Part shown: positions 16,538-26,363 of the stretch, one piece after another
Position numbering within the stretch: the first letter of the stretch is position 1
Layout: each line of letters begins with the position of its first letter
Assembly: GCA_020057185.1 (NCBI GenBank)
Contig: JAGVGK010000045.1
Span: forward strand, 1-46,594
Length of the DNA stretch: 46,594 nucleotides
Source of the DNA: Minisyncoccota bacterium
GTDB lineage: Bacteria > Patescibacteriota > Minisyncoccia > Phycocordibacterales > JACOZG01
Reading direction: 5' to 3'
Translations under genes and position numbers: made by a program
Notes under the pieces: model-generated
Told to the model about the DNA's origin: nothing
Seen by the model: only the letters and a program-made list of their open reading frames with translations
Database searches by the model: none

Positions 16538-17555
16538 AACACAATTTTTTCACCAACCCCGGGCCTTCGTAAATCAGGCCGGTGATTAGCTGAATCAAAT
16601 CCGCGCCGGCCGAGAATTTGGCTTGTGCATCGGCCGGTGACATCACACCGCCACAACCGATAATGGTGAATTTTTTACCATAGTGCTCACGCGTTTGCCG
16701 AATTAAAGAAGTGGACAAATCGCGACACGGCTTGCCACTTAGACCGCCAACATATTGCGCCGGCGCTTCATCGCGAAAGTCGAGCGCCGAATAATCTTTA
16801 TTCAAATTACCGATAATTACACCGGCCAAATTATAATCAGCGATTACCTGCAAAAGATTATTAAAATCTGCCCACAGCAAATTGATCGGCATCTTCACAT
16901 AAATCGGTTTCGCACACGGAATCTTTTTCACCGCTTCTAATAATTTTTTGAGTAAGACTGATGTGGTGAAAGTCTCACCGCCGAAAGCGTTGGGGCAAGA
17001 AATATTCAAAGTGTAATAATCGCCGACCTTATGCGCGAGACAATGTTTGAGACTGGCGCAATAATCTTCTATTCCCGCTTCCACCTCGGCCGCTTGAGTA
17101 TCGTTAGTCCGCGCTAAGCTAATCCCAACAACAAAATCTGGCGTTCGCGTTCGCTTCTCCAAACGCGCGACAATCACCTCGACGCCTTCATTGCGTAAAC
17201 CTTTGCTAACCAAAATGCTTCGCGAGTGAGGCAAGCGCCGCAGGCGCGGTGGCGGATTACCCTCACACAGTCGCGCTGTCACCGAACCGACTTCCGCTCC
17301 ACCCAAACCGATCGCTGGTAAAATTTGCGTCAAGCGCGCGTTGTAATCAAAACCAGCCGACAAAATAAACGGCGTCCGATAAGTATTGCCATCTACTGTC
17401 CGGCTAATATCCGGTCCGCGATAATTGTAAATAGCGCTCACCGCTGACCGCGTCAGCGAATTACTTCCCAGCCACTCACCCAACGAAGTCATCCAGTTGT
17501 GAACTCGCTCTGGATCAAAACGAAAAAGAATCGGCTTGAGTATTTTTGAATACAA
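16512..17555 (-). CDS. pyrD: dihydroorotate dehydrogenase (class 2-like)
   Basis: LFRFDPERVHNWM, GFDYNARLTQILPAIGLGGAEVGSVTA, NISCPNAFGGETF, GCGGVMSPADAQAKFSAGADLIQLITGLIYEGP. Confidence 0.9.
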   Translation of the reverse strand: MYSKILKPILFRFDPERVHNWMTSLGEWLGSNSLTRSAVSAIYNYRGPDISRTVDGNTYRTPFILSAGFDYNARLTQILPAIGLGGAEVGSVTARLCEGNPPPRLRRLPHSRSILVSKGLRNEGVEVIVARLEKRTRTPDFVVGISLARTNDTQAAEVEAGIEDYCASLKHCLAHKVGDYYTLNISCPNAFGGETFTTSVLLKKLLEAVKKIPCAKPIYVKMPINLLWADFNNLLQVIADYNLAGVIIGNLNKDYSALDFRDEAPAQYVGGLSGKPCRDLSTSLIRQTREHYGKKFTIIGCGGVMSPADAQAKFSAGADLIQLITGLIYEGPGLVKKLCYDLSRKKI

Positions 17556-17564
17556 TTTAATAAT

Positions 17565-18008
17565 TTAATCGCGAGATAAAAATTGATCGAGACCCCAATA
17601 TCGCCCCGCCCGAATACTGGCAAAAGAGAGAAGCAAAAGCGCGTAGACAATGTGTTCATCCACGAGCCAAGCGTGGGCGTTAGGATAAGGGAAGGGACCA
17701 GCGGCAAAATAATAAAGAAGCATCAGCGCCACGCCAAGCAACGAACTTAAGCGCACAAACAAACCGAGAATCAACGAAAGACCGAGAATCGTCAAGCCCC
17801 ACTCATTGAGAAAATTAACGATCGGCAAAATCGTTGGATTCAGAAACAATTGATAAAAATTAGGAAAAGTTTTTGCCACCCCAATATAACCCGCCGCCGA
17901 CCAAGTCGAATCGAGCACTTTAGTAATCCCAGCGTAGAAAAACAAAATACCAAGCGCCACCCGCGTTAATAATAATGTCACCCGCGCCGACAAATTTAAG
18001 CTATTCAT
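17565..18008 (-). CDS. DoxX-family membrane protein
   Basis: LLTRVALGILFFYAGITKVLD; four TM; start reassigned from 18059 to MNSLNLS. Confidence 0.75.
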   Translation of the reverse strand: MNSLNLSARVTLLLTRVALGILFFYAGITKVLDSTWSAAGYIGVAKTFPNFYQLFLNPTILPIVNFLNEWGLTILGLSLILGLFVRLSSLLGVALMLLYYFAAGPFPYPNAHAWLVDEHIVYALLLLSFASIRAGRYWGLDQFLSRD

Positions 18009-18064
18009 ATACCGACTATTATAATCCAAAACTAGTTTCGTTGCGAGCCACATATCCAAAATCC

Positions 18065-18135
18065 TTGACTTTTAAACCCAGTTATGATAACCTTATGGGC
18101 AGAATCGTGAGGTAAGTCAGAATCGCGTGATTCTC
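18065..18135 (+). promoter_or_regulatory. conserved promoter/leader block, copy A
   Basis: TTGACTTTTAAACCCAGTTATGATAACCTTATGGGCAGAATCGTGAGGTAAGTCAGAATCGCGTGATTCT, closely similar to 26364-26439. Confidence 0.65.
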
Positions 18136-18181
18136 AGCTGAACCTTAAATTGAACGAGAAACGAAAACAAGGAGACCGAAA

Positions 18182-18388
18182 ATGTATGAGGTACAGAGAC
18201 GCATTCTCATTCTCAACGCCATGGAAGTGCAAATACACGCGTTGAGGGGAATCGTAGCGGCGGCAAATGTAGTTGTTGATGCACCAGGGACAACAAAATT
18301 TGAAGAGGAGGAATCATTCGCGCGGGATCTGATCATGGTAGGAAGGGGTGTTGTTAGTATGCTCCAGAAATGTGAGGCCCAAAAATAG
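18182..18388 (+). CDS. small hypothetical protein (68 aa)
   Basis: ATG preceded by AAGGAGACCGAAA; downstream terminator. Confidence 0.6.
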   Translation: MYEVQRRILILNAMEVQIHALRGIVAAANVVVDAPGTTKFEEEESFARDLIMVGRGVVSMLQKCEAQK

Positions 18389-18413
18389 CGAAAACCCCCA
18401 GTGTTGACACAAA

Positions 18414-18455
18414 CAAAGCGCACGGCCTTCATGGGTAGGTGCGCTTTTTTCTTTG
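18414..18455 (+). terminator. intrinsic terminator
   Basis: aaagcgcac...gtgcgctttttt. Confidence 0.7.
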
Positions 18456-18537
18456 CCAAATTTCCCAAAGTTTGTCTATACCATAAAAAACACGGTCGTA
18501 GAATTTATGAGATACTAAAAAATCAAGTGGTTTTAAG

Positions 18538-20322
18538 TTATCGGCGCGAGCGGGCGCGGTCTATCTCGGTCAGATATTGTTTGCGGAGGCGGACACTCTT
18601 CGGTGTGATTTCTAAATATTCATCTTCCGCCATCGTCTCGAGCCCGCGTTCGATACTCAACTCGAAAGGTGGAACGAGATCAATCGCTTCATCCAAACCG
18701 GACGCGCGCATATTGCTTAACTGTTTGCCCTTGGTCGGATTGACCGTCATTTCTTCGCCCTTCGCGGTATTGCCAATCACCATTCCCTCATACACTTCAG
18801 TGGTCGGCGCGATGTAGAGCACTCCGCGATCTTGCAAATTCCAAAGCGCGAAACCGAGCGCCTTGCCCCCCGCCATCGAGATCATCGAGCCCACGGCGCG
18901 CCGACGAATCTCCCCGGCGTAAGGACGGAAACCGAGCACGCGTGAGGATATAATCCCCTCGCCCTTAGTATCAATTACAAATTGGTTTCGATAACCAAGC
19001 AAGCCACGGGTCGGTCCGACGAAAGTGAGCCGAAGAATTTCACCCGTCGGCCGAATATCTTGCACCACAAAACTGCGCAAACCCAATCGTTCAATAATTG
19101 TGCCTTGATATTCACTCGGCGTATCCACAATCACTTCTTCAAACGGTTCTTGCTTCACCCCATCCACTTCGCGAATAATGACTTGCGGTTGCGATACCTG
19201 CACTTCATAACCTTCGCGACGAATTGTCTCAAGCAAAATCGCGATGTGAAGTTCACCCCGACCATAGACGCGAAAACGCTCCGTGGAATTAAAATCAATT
19301 CGCAGACCAACATTAACTTCGAGCTCGCGCTCGAGGCGCTCGCGCAATTGTCGGGAGGTCACATATTTTCCCTCTTGCCCCGCGAATGGAGAATCATTAA
19401 CAAAAAAATCAAGGACAATCGTTGGCTCGTCAATCGCGATGGCGGGTAAGGGTTGAGCGTCGGGGTTAGTCGTCACGGTCTCACCGATGTCAATGTCTGA
19501 TAGGCCAGCGATGAGCACAATGTCACCAGCTTGGGCTTCGTCGGTCCCTACTCGTTGCAAACCACTGAAAGTAAAAATTTTAGTCAGTTGACCAGTACGC
19601 GTCGCGCCGTCGGGCTTCTTGACCCAAACCTTCGCCCCCGCTTTTACCACCCCTTCATAAACCCGCGCGACTGCGAGCCGACCGAGGAAATTATCGTAAG
19701 CGAGATTAAAAGGTTGAAGTCGGAGTGGTTGGTCAGCCGTTGAGTTAAACGAAGCAACAGGCACATATTCGAGAATCACATCCAGTAGCGGAGTGAGATC
19801 AGTGGACTCATCCGTGAGTGCGCGTTTGGCAATACCGGTTCGGCCAACCGCGTAAACCACCGGGAAATCAGCTTGCATATCAGTCGCACCAAGCTCGAAG
19901 AAAAGTTCCAACACTTCCTCATGACAGCGCGCCGGATCGGCGGCCGGTTTATCAATTTTATTAATCACGACGATTGGTTTCAATCCAAGCTCAAGTGATT
20001 TTTTCAAAACGAAACGAGTTTGAGGCATCGGTCCCTCTTGGGCATCCACAACGAGCAACACCGCATCCACCGACCGCAGGACTCGCTCTACTTCCGAGCC
20101 GAAGTCGGCGTGACCGGGCGTATCCACAATATTTATTTTTGTCCCCTTGTAGGTAACCGCGGCATTCTTGGCATAGATCGTAATCCCGCGTTCTTGCTCC
20201 AACGCGTTCGAATCCATCGTTACCCCTTCGCCCACCGCTTGTGTCTGGCGCAATAAAGCATCGGTCAAGGTGGTCTTGCCGTGGTCCACATGAGCGATAA
20301 TCGCGATATTTCTAATTTCCAT
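18538..20322 (-). CDS. typA: translational GTPase TypA/BipA
   Basis: NIAIIAHVDHGKTTLTDALL, DTPGHADFGSEVERVL, VINKIDKP, TRGLLGYRNQF. Confidence 0.95.
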   Translation of the reverse strand: MEIRNIAIIAHVDHGKTTLTDALLRQTQAVGEGVTMDSNALEQERGITIYAKNAAVTYKGTKINIVDTPGHADFGSEVERVLRSVDAVLLVVDAQEGPMPQTRFVLKKSLELGLKPIVVINKIDKPAADPARCHEEVLELFFELGATDMQADFPVVYAVGRTGIAKRALTDESTDLTPLLDVILEYVPVASFNSTADQPLRLQPFNLAYDNFLGRLAVARVYEGVVKAGAKVWVKKPDGATRTGQLTKIFTFSGLQRVGTDEAQAGDIVLIAGLSDIDIGETVTTNPDAQPLPAIAIDEPTIVLDFFVNDSPFAGQEGKYVTSRQLRERLERELEVNVGLRIDFNSTERFRVYGRGELHIAILLETIRREGYEVQVSQPQVIIREVDGVKQEPFEEVIVDTPSEYQGTIIERLGLRSFVVQDIRPTGEILRLTFVGPTRGLLGYRNQFVIDTKGEGIISSRVLGFRPYAGEIRRRAVGSMISMAGGKALGFALWNLQDRGVLYIAPTTEVYEGMVIGNTAKGEEMTVNPTKGKQLSNMRASGLDEAIDLVPPFELSIERGLETMAEDEYLEITPKSVRLRKQYLTEIDRARSRR

Positions 20323-20346
20323 AATAAAAATTATGTTTTTGAAAAT

Positions 20347-20598
20347 TTATTTATAAACATCTTTTCTGTGACCAATTTTCAAAATAACAATCGAGTCATC
20401 TTGAACATCAAATAAAATTCTATAGTCACCAGCCCGGAAACGAAAAGACCCAAAATGAAAATCCTGTAATTTATCGGCGAAACGAAGTGGGTTTGATTGT
20501 GAAGTATAAAGAATTAGCTTCTCGTTAATTCGTTTCTGAATATTCTTGTCGAGTTTTTTAAGCTGACGAAAAACTGAAGGAGCGAAAACAATCCTCAT
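20347..20598 (-). CDS. RelE/ParE-family toxin
   Basis: FAPSVFRQLKKLDKNIQKRI...FGSFRFRAGDYRILFDVQDDSIVILKIGHRKDVYK. Confidence 0.85.
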   Translation of the reverse strand: MRIVFAPSVFRQLKKLDKNIQKRINEKLILYTSQSNPLRFADKLQDFHFGSFRFRAGDYRILFDVQDDSIVILKIGHRKDVYK

Positions 20599-20600
20599 GT

Positions 20601-20813
20601 TTATAAGCGTAAATGTTCCAAGGCTTTCTCCATAGTAACAAATTTGCCCTCACGGACTTCTTGGCGAGCGCGAGCGATATCTTTGGGCAGTTTTTTGGAT
20701 TGCGCCATCTGAAGATCTTCTCTCATTCGTTCATATTCCTCGATCGGCAAAACTACCACGCCTTTTTGCTTGGCCACTCGCTCAAGAGAAAGAGTAATAT
20801 TCCCTGATGCCAT
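20601..20813 (-). CDS. cognate antitoxin (Phd/YefM-like)
   Basis: VVVLPIEEYERMREDLQMAQ; directly upstream of the toxin. Confidence 0.7.
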   Translation of the reverse strand: MASGNITLSLERVAKQKGVVVLPIEEYERMREDLQMAQSKKLPKDIARARQEVREGKFVTMEKALEHLRL

Positions 20814-20868
20814 GGGTTCTATCTTATCACACTTAGTTTTTTATTTCAAGCCGTTCATGTCAAGGCAC

Positions 20869-20902
20869 CGCCTTGCCAATGGTCACGCCTTGCCAATGGT
20901 CA
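20869..20902. repeat. 17-bp perfect tandem duplication
   Basis: CGCCTTGCCAATGGTCA x2. Confidence 0.8.
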
Positions 20903-21008
20903 ACGCATCTCGTTTGTTATTAATTGGGCACATAAAAAACCACGCTATAAGTTTCGCTCTGACAACAACTTGCTATCGGAACACTGACAGTTCAATATAT
21001 CGGGAGTA

Positions 21009-21536
21009 ATGAAACCAGAACACTTTGGTCAATTAATGAGACAATATTTGTCGCCGATTTATAATTTTGCCTATCGGCTGACTAATAGCGCCGATTTGGC
21101 TAATGATATTACTCAAGAAACCTTTATCAAAGTGTGGCAGAACCTCAAACAATTTAATGAGGCTAAAAGCTTCAAACCATGGCTCTTCACGATTGCTCGC
21201 CACACGGCGATTGATTGGTTGCGAAAACGTAAAATGATTCCTTTCTCTGATTTGAGAAACCAAGAAGACGGGGGAAATAATTTTGAGAATAATATTCCTG
21301 ACGAGCTTCCTCTGCCTGATGAATTATTCCGGCGAGCGGAACTCATTTCCCTTCTCGAACAGGCGCTCGCTGAACTGCCGATCAACGATCGAACAATTAT
21401 TCTCCTACATCAAACCGAAAAGCTAACTTTCGCCGAAATCGCCGAGATTCTTAATCAGCCCATGAACACGGTCAAGAGCCGTTATCGCCGGGCGCGCGTG
21501 GCTCTTCGACAATTTTTGATAATTGCACCAAAATAG
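21009..21536 (+). CDS. ECF-type RNA polymerase sigma factor
   Basis: YNFAYRLTNSADLANDITQETFIKVWQNL...WLFTIARHTAIDWLRKRK...LTFAEIAEILNQPMNTVKSRYRRARVALR. Confidence 0.92.
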   Translation: MKPEHFGQLMRQYLSPIYNFAYRLTNSADLANDITQETFIKVWQNLKQFNEAKSFKPWLFTIARHTAIDWLRKRKMIPFSDLRNQEDGGNNFENNIPDELPLPDELFRRAELISLLEQALAELPINDRTIILLHQTEKLTFAEIAEILNQPMNTVKSRYRRARVALRQFLIIAPK

Positions 21537-21558
21537 TCATCGCTCTCGTATACTTGAT

Positions 21559-21939
21559 ATGGATCAAATATTTAAACACTTGAAGATCATCGCGCCACCG
21601 AGTAATCTCGAGCGAATAATTTTGACCCGCGTGAGCTTTATTGTCCGACGACGATTTGCTTTTCGCGGACTCCTCGCTTTGGGAGCGTTCAGTGGCGTCA
21701 TTTGGTCTTTGCCCTTAATCGGTGTGGCAATTACTGAATCAGGTTTTTATTCTTATCTTTCTCTTTTTATTTCGGACAGTGGTTTGGCTTTAACTTACTG
21801 GCGAGAACTCTCGCTCACCCTCGTTGAATCAATCCCGCTTTTCACTCTAATCATCTTTTTTGGTTTAGTCACTTTCTTCTTCTGGATCATCCCTCGAGTG
21901 GTTGATGACGCGCAATTGGTTTTATCACCAGTTAATTAA
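21559..21939 (+). CDS. hypothetical membrane protein downstream of sigma factor
   Basis: Two to three TM segments; start reassigned to MDQIFKHL. Confidence 0.6.
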   Translation: MDQIFKHLKIIAPPSNLERIILTRVSFIVRRRFAFRGLLALGAFSGVIWSLPLIGVAITESGFYSYLSLFISDSGLALTYWRELSLTLVESIPLFTLIIFFGLVTFFFWIIPRVVDDAQLVLSPVN

Positions 21940-21949
21940 TCAACTAATT

Positions 21950-22393
21950 ATGAACTACAAAGATTCAACGCAATCAAAAAAGTTTCGGGGTATCGTGATT
22001 GGTTTTGGCATCGCCACTTTTACTCTTTTAGTTTTTCGAGCGGGGATTGTGGTTGGTTATCGGAAAGCTCATTTCTCGGCTCGGCTCGGTGATAATTACT
22101 CCCGTGCTTTTGGCAATCGACCAACGGACTTTCCTTTTGGGATGATGGCGAGTGACCTGCCGGGCGGACATGGCACCGTGGGGAAAATTGTCGGAATCAC
22201 CTTACCAACCTTCGTCGTCGCGAGTCCTGATAATGTCGAGAAAATCGTTTTGATCAAAGCGGATACGATCATTCGCCGTTGGCGTGATACGATCGCTTCT
22301 TCTTCACTCATTATCAACGATTCTGTCGTCGTTTTAGGAACGCCTAATGACCAGGGCGAAATCGAAGCGCGATTAATCCGAACTATAAAATGA
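21950..22393 (+). CDS. membrane-anchored hypothetical protein
   Basis: N-terminal TM, then HGTVGKIVGITLPTFVVASPDNVEKIVLIKADTIIRRWRDTI; start reassigned to MNYKDST. Confidence 0.6.
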   Translation: MNYKDSTQSKKFRGIVIGFGIATFTLLVFRAGIVVGYRKAHFSARLGDNYSRAFGNRPTDFPFGMMASDLPGGHGTVGKIVGITLPTFVVASPDNVEKIVLIKADTIIRRWRDTIASSSLIINDSVVVLGTPNDQGEIEARLIRTIK

Positions 22394-24012
22394 AAAAATA
22401 TTTTCAAGCCCATAAGTTTATCAGTACGCTAATTATTTTGGTGCTAATCGTGGCTGGTTGGCGAATCGTGAGAGCTTGGAGTGGAACTGGAAACGAAACA
22501 AGATATGTGTTTGCCAAAGTGGAACGCGGGGATCTCATTTCTTCGGTCACCGGCACGGGGCAAGTCTCGACCTCCAATCAAATTGAGTTGAAAAGTAAGG
22601 TCTCGGGTGATGTGGTTTACATTGGAGCGGTTAATGGTCAAGCGGTCGGCGTCGGCGCGCTAATTGTGAAGCTCGATGATCGCGACGCGCAAAAAGCCGT
22701 TCGGGATGCCGAAGTTAATTTGGCCAGCACGAAATTAGCTTTAGAAAAGACCAAACTGCAACAAGACCAACAATTGCGCGGTGATATCCTAAATAAAAAT
22801 TACGAAGATGGTCTGGCTATTTTAGCCAATCTCTACGGCGAGTTTGCCACCACTTTGGATGCTTTGGACAAAATTTTCTTCGACACTGACTTGTCAGACA
22901 ATCAAGACAAAAATAATATCGAGTATTATGCAAATTACAACAAAGCTTTCGCCGATGTGCCTCAACACCTCGAACAATTATATCAGGCGACTAAAGTGTT
23001 ATATCAACAAAGTCTGGCTGATTATCAATTGGCGAAAAGAGGTAGTGGCAACGATCGTGCCGAGGCGATTCAAAGTGCCTATGACTTAACAGTTAAAACC
23101 GCCGAGCTGATTAAGACCGGCCGAGATGTTGTCCGTAATCTGGAGGATCGTCTGACTGACTCGGGTGCCGTTCACACTAAACAAACAACCATCACCAGTC
23201 ATTCAACCGATCTTACTACTTATGCGACGGCGATCGATGATTATTTAAAAGATTTACTTATCATCAATAATACAATCAACAGCCAACGCGACACTGTGGA
23301 AACATACCCACTTGATAGCCAAGCCCAAGAATTGACGATTAAACAACGGGAGAATTCACTCCTAGATGCTCGAGAAAACCTCGCTGACTATTCCATCCGT
23401 GCGCCATTCAGTGGATTAATTACCAAACTAGATATTAAGAAGACCGATTCGGTGAGCAACGGCACAATTATTGGCACGCTTGTCACCAGACAAAAAATTG
23501 CGGAGATTTCTCTCAACGAAGTGGACGCCGTGAAAATTAAAGTTGGTAATAAAGTCACCCTCACTTTCGACGCCGTGGAAGGTTTAAGCCTCACGGGCGT
23601 GGTTCAAGAAATAGATTTACTTGGCACCATTACGCAAGGTGTCGTTACTTACAATGTTAAAATTAGTTTTGACCTTCAGCCCAGTGGCAATGAACAGGTC
23701 AAACCCGGCATGAGCGCGAGCGCCGAGATTATCACGGAAGTTAAACAAAATATTCTGACGGTGCCCAACAGCGCAGTTAAAGTTAGTGGCCAAACAAATT
23801 ATGTGGAAATGTTTGATCAGCCACGTTTATCTTCACTCACTCCACCCCGCCGACAATCAGTCGAGATCGGCGTTGCCAATGACGATAGTACGGAAATTAC
23901 GAGCGGGTTGAAAGAAGGCGACGAGATCGTGATTCGGACCATTACGGCTCAAACGACACCGACGACTAGCGCCGCGCCGAGCATCTTCGGTGGAAGCGGT
24001 AACCGACGCTGA
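22390..24012 (+). CDS. MacA-like periplasmic adaptor (HlyD/MFP family)
   Basis: VERGDLISSVTGTGQVSTSNQIELKSKVSGDVVYI, YSIRAPFSGLITKLDIKKTDSV. Confidence 0.88.
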   Translation: MKKYFQAHKFISTLIILVLIVAGWRIVRAWSGTGNETRYVFAKVERGDLISSVTGTGQVSTSNQIELKSKVSGDVVYIGAVNGQAVGVGALIVKLDDRDAQKAVRDAEVNLASTKLALEKTKLQQDQQLRGDILNKNYEDGLAILANLYGEFATTLDALDKIFFDTDLSDNQDKNNIEYYANYNKAFADVPQHLEQLYQATKVLYQQSLADYQLAKRGSGNDRAEAIQSAYDLTVKTAELIKTGRDVVRNLEDRLTDSGAVHTKQTTITSHSTDLTTYATAIDDYLKDLLIINNTINSQRDTVETYPLDSQAQELTIKQRENSLLDARENLADYSIRAPFSGLITKLDIKKTDSVSNGTIIGTLVTRQKIAEISLNEVDAVKIKVGNKVTLTFDAVEGLSLTGVVQEIDLLGTITQGVVTYNVKISFDLQPSGNEQVKPGMSASAEIITEVKQNILTVPNSAVKVSGQTNYVEMFDQPRLSSLTPPRRQSVEIGVANDDSTEITSGLKEGDEIVIRTITAQTTPTTSAAPSIFGGSGNRR

Positions 24013-24027
24013 TTAAAAGTATCAACT

Positions 24028-24702
24028 ATGATCGAGATAAAGAATATTACTAAGACCTATCGCGACGGCGACATTAGTTTCCAAGCTCTCGACAATGTTA
24101 GTTTTCAAATCAAGGATGGAGAATTCGTCGCGATTATGGGACCGTCCGGCTCGGGCAAATCAACCTTGATGCATATTCTCGGCGCGCTCGATACGCCCAC
24201 CAGCGGTACTTATTTGCTCGATGGTCAAGATGTTTCCACGCTCTCGGATAATGAACTCGCCGACATTCGCCAAGATAAAATTGGCTTCGTCTTCCAATCA
24301 TTCAATCTCTTGCCAAGAACCACCGTGTTGCGTAATGTGATGTTGCCCTTGATCTATGAAGGTGTACGGGGCGAGGAGCGGAAGCGACGAGCCGAGGTCG
24401 CCCTACGGGCGGCGGGACTCGATGCGACACATTGGTCTCATCTCTCTAATCAATTGTCCGGCGGTCAAATCCAGCGGGTGGCGATCGCGCGGGCGCTTGT
24501 TAACAATCCAACCCTCATCCTCGCCGATGAACCGACGGGAAATCTTGATTCGAAAACCGGCGAGATTGTCTTAAGTACTTTCCAAAAATTAAATACTGAA
24601 CACGGTCGCACGATCGTCCTCATCACTCATGAACGCGAGGTCGCCGAATATGCCAAACGAATTATTTTTATTAAAGATGGTACCCTCGTCAAACAATTAT
24701 GA
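24028..24702 (+). CDS. MacB-type ABC transporter ATPase
   Basis: Walker A GPSGSGKS, signature LSGGQIQRVAIARAL, Walker B LILADEPTGNLD. Confidence 0.93.
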   Translation: MIEIKNITKTYRDGDISFQALDNVSFQIKDGEFVAIMGPSGSGKSTLMHILGALDTPTSGTYLLDGQDVSTLSDNELADIRQDKIGFVFQSFNLLPRTTVLRNVMLPLIYEGVRGEERKRRAEVALRAAGLDATHWSHLSNQLSGGQIQRVAIARALVNNPTLILADEPTGNLDSKTGEIVLSTFQKLNTEHGRTIVLITHEREVAEYAKRIIFIKDGTLVKQL

Positions 24703-25910
24703 ACCCTTTTGACTTGCTTCAAGAAACTTATCTCTCCCTCTCGGCCAACAAAGTTCGGTCCGCCTTAACAATTCTCGGCATCGTCATCGGTATCAGTTCG
24801 GTGATCGCGATGGTCTCGATCGGCCAGGGCGCCAAAGCGCAAATTCAATCGAGCATCGAAGGTCTCGGTTCGAATCTGCTAACTATCTTGCCGGGAGTAG
24901 TTCAACCCGGTCGAGGGATTGTCTCTTCGGGTCGAGGGTCGGCGCAAACATTGGAAAATAAAGACCTCCCGGTTCTTGATTCAATTGAGGGGATTGAATC
25001 AGTCTCACCTGAACTCTCGCGCCGTTTCCAAATCACCGCCGGCACGGGCAACAACACCAACACGACCGTCAACGGCGTTCTGCCGACTTACGCCTCAGTT
25101 CGTAACTTAACAATCGCCGAGGGTACCTTCATCAGTGAGAGTAATATCCACAGTCTCGGCCGACAAGTGGTACTCGGCGCGACTGTTGCCACCGATCTTT
25201 TCGGTGACACTCCCCCGCTCGGTAAAACAATTAAAATTAATAAAACTAATTTCCGAATCGTTGGTCTTCTAACCAAGAAGGGTGGCGCGGGTTTCTCGGG
25301 TCCCGACGATATGGTCATCGTGCCTCTGACCACGATGCAGAAAATTTTGGCGGGCGTGGATTATTTATCCACCATCTCCATCAGCGTCACCGATAAAAAT
25401 CGGATGAATGAAGTCCGCGACGCGGTGAGTGACGCCTTGCTTACTCGCCATCGGGTGGCCGAGGCCGACTTCTCAATTATTTCCCAAGAAGATATTCTCG
25501 GCACCTTGTCGCAAGTGGTGGACACCTTCACCATCTTCCTCGCTTCGATCGCCGGCATCTCGCTCGTTGTCGGCGGGATTGGGATTATGAATATGATGCT
25601 CACCACTGTCACCGAACGCACGCGAGAGATCGGTTTGCGTAAAGCGATTGGCGCGAAGCGCCGAGACATCAATCGGCAATTCTTAGTCGAAGCGGTCGCC
25701 TTAACCTTCATCGGTGGGTTTTTGGGAGTTATTCTCGGCTGGCTGATCGCCGCAACCGTCACTTATCTCGGCTTGATTCAAACCCAAGTATCTCTAATGT
25801 CCGTCCTCTTGGCCTTCGGCGTCTCCACCGCCATTGGCATTATCTTCGGCTATTATCCCGCCCAACGCGCCGCTCGACTAAATCCAATCGATGCGCTAAG
25901 ATATGAATAA
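24699..25910 (+). CDS. MacB-type ABC transporter permease (FtsX domain)
   Basis: NKVRSALTILGIVIGISSVIAMVSIGQGAK, MNMMLTTVTERTREIGLRKAIGAKRRDI. Confidence 0.93.
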   Translation: MNPFDLLQETYLSLSANKVRSALTILGIVIGISSVIAMVSIGQGAKAQIQSSIEGLGSNLLTILPGVVQPGRGIVSSGRGSAQTLENKDLPVLDSIEGIESVSPELSRRFQITAGTGNNTNTTVNGVLPTYASVRNLTIAEGTFISESNIHSLGRQVVLGATVATDLFGDTPPLGKTIKINKTNFRIVGLLTKKGGAGFSGPDDMVIVPLTTMQKILAGVDYLSTISISVTDKNRMNEVRDAVSDALLTRHRVAEADFSIISQEDILGTLSQVVDTFTIFLASIAGISLVVGGIGIMNMMLTTVTERTREIGLRKAIGAKRRDINRQFLVEAVALTFIGGFLGVILGWLIAATVTYLGLIQTQVSLMSVLLAFGVSTAIGIIFGYYPAQRAARLNPIDALRYE

Positions 25911-25936
25911 TTATTAGTTAAGGAAAAATAATTTTT

Positions 25937-26353
25937 ATGAAGAAAATAATTGTTCTGGTTATCGTTATCCTGTTCGTTGGCTTCTTTTGGTTCAAAGGGC
26001 AAGACACTATCGCGCCAACACCAGTACCAACCGAAGGGACGCTCACCACGGCACCCGCGCCAGTCGTCCCAACCACAGCCGTCAAAGAGTTCACGGTCAT
26101 TGGCAGTAACTTCACCTTCACACCCAACACGATAGAAGTGAAGCCGGGCGACACAGTTAAAATCACTTTCCAAAGTGCGACCGGTTTCCACGACCTAACC
26201 CTTGACGAATTTGCGGTCGCGACTAAACAACTTAAGGCCGGCGAATCGGAAACGGTACAATTTGTCGCCGATAAAACCGGCTCGTTCGAATACTACTGTT
26301 CCGTCGGCAATCACCGCGCGATGGGAATGAAGGGTACCCTGACGGTGAAATAA
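25937..26353 (+). CDS. plastocyanin/azurin-like cupredoxin, membrane-anchored
   Basis: FTPNTIEVKPGDTVKITFQSATGFHDLTL...FEYYCSVGNHRAMGMKGTLTV; His, Cys, His, Met Cu-ligand pattern. Confidence 0.88.
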   Translation: MKKIIVLVIVILFVGFFWFKGQDTIAPTPVPTEGTLTTAPAPVVPTTAVKEFTVIGSNFTFTPNTIEVKPGDTVKITFQSATGFHDLTLDEFAVATKQLKAGESETVQFVADKTGSFEYYCSVGNHRAMGMKGTLTVK

Positions 26354-26363
26354 TCTTACGGGG

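Noticed and set aside
17221-17260. gcgccgcaggcgc palindrome in pyrD
   Set aside because: Falls in a conserved protein segment (NPPPRLRRLPHSRSILVSKGLRNEG) and is explained by codons.
20347-20813. RelE/ParE toxin-antitoxin pair as a novel system
   Set aside because: Ordinary TA organisation; no unusual domain seen.
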